From: Syntrophales bacterium
GTDB taxonomy: Bacteria; Desulfobacterota; Syntrophia; Syntrophales; PHBD01
Length of the DNA stretch: 64,000 nucleotides
NCBI GenBank assembly: GCA_035363115.1
Contig: DAOSEM010000004.1
Span: 186,001 to 250,000, forward strand
Direction: 5' to 3'
Below the pieces are notes generated by a model. It was not told the DNA's origin, did no database searches, and saw only the letters and a program-made list of their open reading frames with translations. The stretch's first letter is position 1. Every line of letters begins with the position of its first letter. Shown here in pieces: positions 59,607 through 64,000 of the stretch. Both the position numbers and the translations under genes were made by a program.

Positions 59607-61643
59607 ATGGCAAGCAGATACAAGGGTTACATGGGAAAGATCCTGGACGTCGATCTCACCGCGGGAAGGATCGGCACCTATGACCTGTCCGACCGCGACC
59701 GGGAGCGCTTCGTCGGCGGCCGGTTCATCTCCACAAAGATCCTCTGGGACGAGCTGAAACCGGGCGTGGATCCGCTTTCGCCCGAGAATGTCCTGATCGT
59801 CATGACGTCCCCCCTGACCGGGACGGGGGCTCCATCCACCAGCCGGTACGACATCTCCGCCAAGAGCCCCCAGACCGGGACCATCGGCCATTCCAACAGC
59901 GGCGGCCATTTCGGGATCCACCTGAAGCGGGCGGGCTGGGACGGTGTCATCGTCCGCGGCAGGGCCGAAAGCCCGGTCTACCTCGACATTGACGAGGACA
60001 GGGTGTCGATCAAAGACGCGTCGCATCTCTGGGGGCTGGACACGGAAGAGGCCAGGGAGAAGATGGGCGACCGGAGGGCCGGCAAGATGGTGATCGGCCC
60101 CGCCGGGGAAAAACTCGTCAAGTACGCCATCGTCATCTCCCAGGACCGCAGCCACGGCCGCTCGGGCATGGGCGCCGTCATGGGGTCGAAGAACCTGAAG
60201 GGAATCGTCGCCAGGGGAAACCGGAAGATCGAACTCCACGACCCGGAGGCGTTCAAGGCCTTGATCAAGCAGTGGATCGACATGCTGAAGGGGCACCCGG
60301 CCACGGGGGATTTTGCCCCCCGGTACGGGACGGCGGGCTTCCTGAAGAGCATCTCCGACCACAACGCCCTGCCGACGAAGAACTTTTCCTCCGGGACCTT
60401 CCAGGACGCCCACATGCTGACGGGGCAGACCCTGGCGGAGACCCGGCTCGTGAAGAACGCCGGCTGCCAGTCCTGTCCCATCCGCTGCGCCCGGGTGGTC
60501 AACCTCGACGGCCGCGAGATCAAGGGACCGGAGTACGAGGTCCTGTGCCTGCTGGGGTCGAACCTGCTCATCAACGACATGGACGCCATCATCCGCTGGA
60601 ACTACGAGCTGGACCTCCTGGGCCTCGACACGATCTCCACGGGAACGGTCCTGGGCTTCGCCGCGGAGCTGAACGAGAAGGGCCTCTGGAAGAGCGGGAT
60701 CGAGTTCGGAAGGAAGGACAACATCTCCGGGATCATCCGGTCCATCGCCGCCCGGGAGGGCATCGGGGACGACCTGGCGGAGGGCGTCCGCTTCCTGTCG
60801 AAGAAGTACGGCGGGGAGGACTTCGCCCCCCACTCCAAGGGAATGGAGATGGCCGCCTACGAGCCCCGGGGAGCCGTTGGGCACGGTCTCGGCTACGCCA
60901 CGGCGAACCGCGGCGCCTGTCACCTGGACGGCGGTTACATGATCTATTTCGAGGCCACCGGTCCCGCCATCCTCAACCCGTACGACTATCGCTCGAAACC
61001 GGGATACACCATCCTGGACCAGAACCTCCTGGCCTCCATCAGCGCCGGGGGAAACTGCCTCTTCACGAGCTGGACGATGCTCCCCGCCTTTCTCTTCAGG
61101 ATCGCGAACTCCCGGGTCGTAAGCTGGCTGGTTACGCAGATCCTGACCCATTCCTGGGCCGCCATCGAGCTCACCCTGAAGCTGCCTCCCTCCCTCATGC
61201 ACTATCATCTCCCCATGCTCCCCCACACGAAGGCCCTGGAGACGGCCACGGGCATGGAGATGGATTTCGGGCGGTTCATCCGGATGGGGGAGCGCGGATT
61301 CACCCTGGAGCGGCTCTACAACATCCGCGAGGGGTTTTCCGCGAAAGACGACCGGCTGGCCAAACGGTTCACCCACGAAGAGCAGATCCCCGGCAGGAAG
61401 AAGACCGTAGTCCCCCTTGCGAAGATGCTGCCCAGGTACTACAGTCTCCGGGGATGGGACGAAAACGGCGTTCCGACCCGCCGGACGGTGAAGAAACTGG
61501 ATCTGGAGTTTACCGAAGCCGCCCCCGATGTGCCCCGGGTGCAGAAGGGCGGAGAAGCCGGCGGGCTGCCGATCGCGGATGTCCCGGCAGGCGGTAAGAC
61601 CGGGGCATGGAACAACTGCGCAAGCATGGAGGAAACGACATGA
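59607..61643 (+). CDS. Tungsten-type aldehyde:ferredoxin oxidoreductase
   Basis: 678 aa, in the usual range for the family. It starts at ATG 59607, seven bases after GGAGG. The N-terminal domain has VGGRFISTKILWDE and SPENVLIVMTSPLTGTGAPSTSRYDI, then GHSNSGGHFG. The [4Fe-4S] ligands are Cys287, Cys290 and Cys294 (GCQSCPIRC), with Cys484 (GGNCLF) a fourth candidate. The enzyme interconverts aldehydes and carboxylic acids with ferredoxin as electron carrier and binds a tungsto-bispterin cofactor. Its stop overlaps the ATG of the M24-fold gene, so both are made together. Confidence 0.93.
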   Translation: MASRYKGYMGKILDVDLTAGRIGTYDLSDRDRERFVGGRFISTKILWDELKPGVDPLSPENVLIVMTSPLTGTGAPSTSRYDISAKSPQTGTIGHSNSGGHFGIHLKRAGWDGVIVRGRAESPVYLDIDEDRVSIKDASHLWGLDTEEAREKMGDRRAGKMVIGPAGEKLVKYAIVISQDRSHGRSGMGAVMGSKNLKGIVARGNRKIELHDPEAFKALIKQWIDMLKGHPATGDFAPRYGTAGFLKSISDHNALPTKNFSSGTFQDAHMLTGQTLAETRLVKNAGCQSCPIRCARVVNLDGREIKGPEYEVLCLLGSNLLINDMDAIIRWNYELDLLGLDTISTGTVLGFAAELNEKGLWKSGIEFGRKDNISGIIRSIAAREGIGDDLAEGVRFLSKKYGGEDFAPHSKGMEMAAYEPRGAVGHGLGYATANRGACHLDGGYMIYFEATGPAILNPYDYRSKPGYTILDQNLLASISAGGNCLFTSWTMLPAFLFRIANSRVVSWLVTQILTHSWAAIELTLKLPPSLMHYHLPMLPHTKALETATGMEMDFGRFIRMGERGFTLERLYNIREGFSAKDDRLAKRFTHEEQIPGRKKTVVPLAKMLPRYYSLRGWDENGVPTRRTVKKLDLEFTEAAPDVPRVQKGGEAGGLPIADVPAGGKTGAWNNCASMEETT

Positions 61644-62797
61644 CCGAACCGGTCAAGACCCCGCCGCCCCCGGAAGAGATCGAGCTCCGGCTGGCAAAGG
61701 TCCGCGGCCTCATGGCCCGGGAAGGGCTGGACTGCTACGTCAGCGGGCACACCGACAACGTCTATTACCTGACCAACTTTGCCTACATCCCCTTTGAGCG
61801 CCCCTTTTTCCTGGTGATCCCGCTGGAGGGCACTCCGGTACTGATTCTGCCGGGGCTTGAGGTGAGCCATGCGGAAAGCCGCGTCCTGCTCAAGGTGGAC
61901 TACCGTACCTATTACGAATTCCCGGCGCCCCCGGGGCGGACCTTTACGGACGCGCTACGGGACGTCATCCCGGGTGGTGCCCGGGTCGGCGTCGAGTCCT
62001 CCCTGAGCCTCGCCCACCAGGCGGTCATGCCCGGACGGCTCAAGGTGGCCGACGTCATCGACGAGGCGCGCCTCGTCAAGACGGATTACGAGGCCGGCCG
62101 CATCGCCTACGCCTCCCAAATCGCGGATGCCGGGCTGGCCAAGTGCCTGGAGCTGAGCAGGCCCGGCGTCATGGAGCTGACCCTCTACGGCGACAGCGTC
62201 CGCCACATGATGGGAACGTTCATCATGGAGGTCCCCAACGCCAACCTCCTGGTCTCGAAGTTTCTCTGCGCCGTCTGGCCGGGGCGATCGTCCGCCCAGC
62301 CCCACTCCATACCCGGCCTGTTCGAGCAGCTGAAAGAGGGTGGCCCGAACGTCGTCATCGTCACGGCCCAGGCGGACGGCTATTCCGCCGAGGTGGAGCG
62401 CACGTATTTCCTGGGCGGGGTCCCGGAGGACTGCCGGCGTCCCTTCGAGGTCTGCATGGAGGCCCGCGCCCTCGGGTACGAGCTCGTCAAGCCCGGCGCC
62501 GCCGCAGCCGAGGTGGATGAGGCCGTCCTGATCCTGCTGAAAAAGAGGGGATACAGCGACGCCATCCTCCACCGGACCGGCCACGGCTTCGGAATCACCG
62601 GCCACGAGCCCCCGTGGATCGCCATGGGGTCCGGGGATATCCTCGAGAAAAACATGGTGGTGAGCATCGAGCCGGGGATCTACCTGCCGGATGTCGGCGG
62701 GTTCCGCCATTCCGACACGGTGCTGGTCACCGGCGACGGGTGCCGGTCCCTGACCACCTCACCGGACGGACTCGAAGACCTGGTTCTGCCCATCTGA
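61640..62797 (+). CDS. M24-family (Xaa-Pro peptidase/creatinase-like) protein
   Basis: 385 aa from ATG 61640, which overlaps the AOR stop and follows GGAGGAAACGAC. The N-terminal creatinase domain (about 1-150) and the pita-bread domain (about 155-385) are complete. Of the five metal ligands of aminopeptidase P, the His in HRTGHGFGI and the Glu in VSIEPGIYLP are present. The second Asp is Glu in GYSAEVERTY and the last Glu is replaced (GFRHSDTV). It may therefore be a metal-free creatinase-like hydrolase. Its pairing with AOR is unusual. Confidence 0.85.
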   Translation: MTEPVKTPPPPEEIELRLAKVRGLMAREGLDCYVSGHTDNVYYLTNFAYIPFERPFFLVIPLEGTPVLILPGLEVSHAESRVLLKVDYRTYYEFPAPPGRTFTDALRDVIPGGARVGVESSLSLAHQAVMPGRLKVADVIDEARLVKTDYEAGRIAYASQIADAGLAKCLELSRPGVMELTLYGDSVRHMMGTFIMEVPNANLLVSKFLCAVWPGRSSAQPHSIPGLFEQLKEGGPNVVIVTAQADGYSAEVERTYFLGGVPEDCRRPFEVCMEARALGYELVKPGAAAAEVDEAVLILLKKRGYSDAILHRTGHGFGITGHEPPWIAMGSGDILEKNMVVSIEPGIYLPDVGGFRHSDTVLVTGDGCRSLTTSPDGLEDLVLPI

Positions 62798-62837
62798 CCG
62801 TCGGGGCGGACCCCCGTCGGGGCGAGGATGCCCGGGG

Positions 62838-64000
62838 TCATTTCGAGGTGATGACCCAGACGCCCTGCCAGTCGGAGGGCGGATGCTCGATGAGCTCCCG
62901 GCATTTGGCGACGTAGAAGCGCGACGGGGCGTCGTCTTCCTCCAGGCTTTCGAACCGGACCAGGGCCTCGGTGAAATCGCCCCGGTAGAAAAGGGCGACG
63001 GCCTCGGAGAAGCGCCGGATGACGGACTGCTTCTCTGCGTCGAGGGCCTCAGGCAGGTACGGCTCGTAGACCACGACGGGCTCGCGGCGGCCGACCACGG
63101 CGACCCGCGATATCTCCCGCACCGGGAAGGCGCCGGCCATCTGCTCGTTCGTGGTCTGGGAAATCATCGTATAGGTTCCGAACTGCTTGTTGATCCCTTC
63201 CAGGCGCGCCGCCAGATTCACGGCGTCCCCGATCATCGTGTAGTCGAAGCGGGTGCTGGAGCCCATGTTGCCGACCACCGCGTAGCCGGTGTTGATGCCG
63301 ATGCGCATTTTCAGGTCCTTGCCGATGCTTTTCTTGAAGCCCGGGCGCATTTCCGCAAGCTTTGCCTGGCAGCGGAGCGCGGCCCGGACGCAGCGGACGG
63401 CGTGGTCCGGCTGCTCGAGGGGCGCGTTCCAGAAGGCGATGATCGCGTCGCCCTCGTATTTGTCCACGGTGCCGCCCTCCTCGTGGACGATGTCGGTCAT
63501 GGCCGACAGGTAGACATTCAGGAGGTTCGTCAGCGCCTCCGGATCCAGGCCCTCCGAGATCGTGGTGAATCCCTCCAGGTCCGAGAAGAAGATGGAGAGC
63601 ATGCGCCGCTCCCCGCCCAGCTTCAGGCGTTCGGGGTGCTCGATAATCTGTTCGATGACGGCGTGGCTCAGGTATTGTTTGAAGGCGCTCTTGATGAACA
63701 TCTTCTGGCGGCCCTCGGTGGTGTAATAGATCAGGCCCGCGCTGAACAGCGTGACCACGACGCCGGCCTCCTGGACCACTATCGGAAGCCAGAATCCCAG
63801 CCGGTAGGCGACGGCGCAGAGAATGAGCGGTGCGCAGATGACGACCGCGTAGACGAGGACGCTTTTGGCGATGCCTCTCGCCCGGGAAGTCGCCACGCCG
63901 GTCAGGAGGGCCATGAGCAGGGTCAGGACGGCCACCGGAACGGTGTGGACGGGCCGCATGAAATCGCCGGCCAGCAGGTTGTCGAGCATCGTGGCGGAGA
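62838..64000 (-). CDS. Class III adenylate/guanylate cyclase (N-terminal part beyond window)
   Basis: Partial: the frame continues past the right edge. The visible 387 codons begin near the end of what looks like a CHASE2 sensor domain (SATMLDNLLAGDFMRP). They continue with about three transmembrane helices and then a class III cyclase catalytic domain: LSIFFSDLEGFTTISEGLDPEALTNLLN, DKYEGDAIIAFWNAP, the metal-binding Asp residues, RIGINTGYAVVGNMGS and DYTMIGDAVNLAARLE. A C-terminal tail of about 90 residues follows. It makes cyclic AMP or GMP in response to a periplasmic signal; the cNMP-binding histidine kinase at 39645 could be a target. Confidence 0.9.
   Translation of the reverse strand, partial: SATMLDNLLAGDFMRPVHTVPVAVLTLLMALLTGVATSRARGIAKSVLVYAVVICAPLILCAVAYRLGFWLPIVVQEAGVVVTLFSAGLIYYTTEGRQKMFIKSAFKQYLSHAVIEQIIEHPERLKLGGERRMLSIFFSDLEGFTTISEGLDPEALTNLLNVYLSAMTDIVHEEGGTVDKYEGDAIIAFWNAPLEQPDHAVRCVRAALRCQAKLAEMRPGFKKSIGKDLKMRIGINTGYAVVGNMGSSTRFDYTMIGDAVNLAARLEGINKQFGTYTMISQTTNEQMAGAFPVREISRVAVVGRREPVVVYEPYLPEALDAEKQSVIRRFSEAVALFYRGDFTEALVRFESLEEDDAPSRFYVAKCRELIEHPPSDWQGVWVITSK

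Noticed and set aside
59520..61376. An open frame of about 620 codons on the minus strand opposite the AOR gene.
   Set aside because: No family likeness, no ribosome site, and the AOR frame has all expected motifs.

Overview
The window is high-GC bacterial chromosome, densely coding with short gaps and many ATGA-type start/stop overlaps. Three things point to an anaerobic Desulfobacterota-like organism (Syntrophia/Syntrophales style): CoA-thioester catabolism genes, an aldehyde:ferredoxin oxidoreductase, and a small multiheme cytochrome alongside many lipoproteins and sensor kinases. That placement is inference from gene content; there is no rRNA or other marker gene. No CRISPR array, intact insertion sequence or prophage was seen.

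Region 1 (1-9.7 kb, minus strand) is a catabolic cluster. In transcription order it holds a TetR regulator, a PHP-domain protein, two thiolase-like proteins without the usual catalytic Cys/His, an SCP2-SCP2-DUF35 fusion, a stand-alone DUF35 protein, a beta-keto acid cleavage enzyme (BKACE), two acyl-CoA dehydrogenases and an acyl-CoA ligase cut by the window edge. The set recalls steroid side-chain and benzylsuccinate type pathways, in which thiolase-fold enzymes work with DUF35 partners. The substrate is unknown. A perfect 16-bp palindrome lies just upstream of the TetR gene.

Region 2 (9.8-21.6 kb) has a DUF2845 protein, a TolC/MacA/MacB-type tripartite export operon followed by a peptide-type solute-binding lipoprotein, a small helical protein, a metallo-beta-lactamase-fold hydrolase, a secreted protein, an AMIN/amidase/LysM3 cell-wall hydrolase and metF with a strong terminator.

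Region 3 (21.6-26.9 kb) has lower GC and looks like accessory DNA. It holds an XRE regulator with a membrane protein, two hairpin elements in inverted orientation, a DUF3795 protein, a truncated DUF4337 remnant, tRNA-Arg(CCG) abutting a decayed tyrosine recombinase, and a metallophosphoesterase lipoprotein ending in a perfect 17-bp inverted repeat.

Region 4 (26.9-42.0 kb) carries lipid and envelope genes (acyl-CoA ligase, DUF1295, PlsC-like acyltransferase, DUF2177, lipocalin), a nitroreductase, a large PAS hybrid histidine kinase, an SPL-type radical SAM protein, a beta-barrel autotransporter coupled to RlpA, a cNMP-domain histidine kinase and a transglutaminase-like membrane protein.

Region 5 (42.5-64 kb) starts with an FGGY kinase fused to a 2-hydroxyacid dehydrogenase and followed by a class II aldolase, which together look like a compact sugar or deoxysugar pathway. 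It continues with a secreted caspase-FGE fusion, unknown envelope proteins, an aldehyde dehydrogenase behind an operator-like repeat, an atypical pseudopilin, a triheme cytochrome, a double flavodoxin-fold protein, a lipase-like lipoprotein and a secreted amidohydrolase. It ends with a GntR regulator divergent from an aldehyde:ferredoxin oxidoreductase with a structured leader, an M24-fold protein, and a class III adenylate/guanylate cyclase cut by the right edge.
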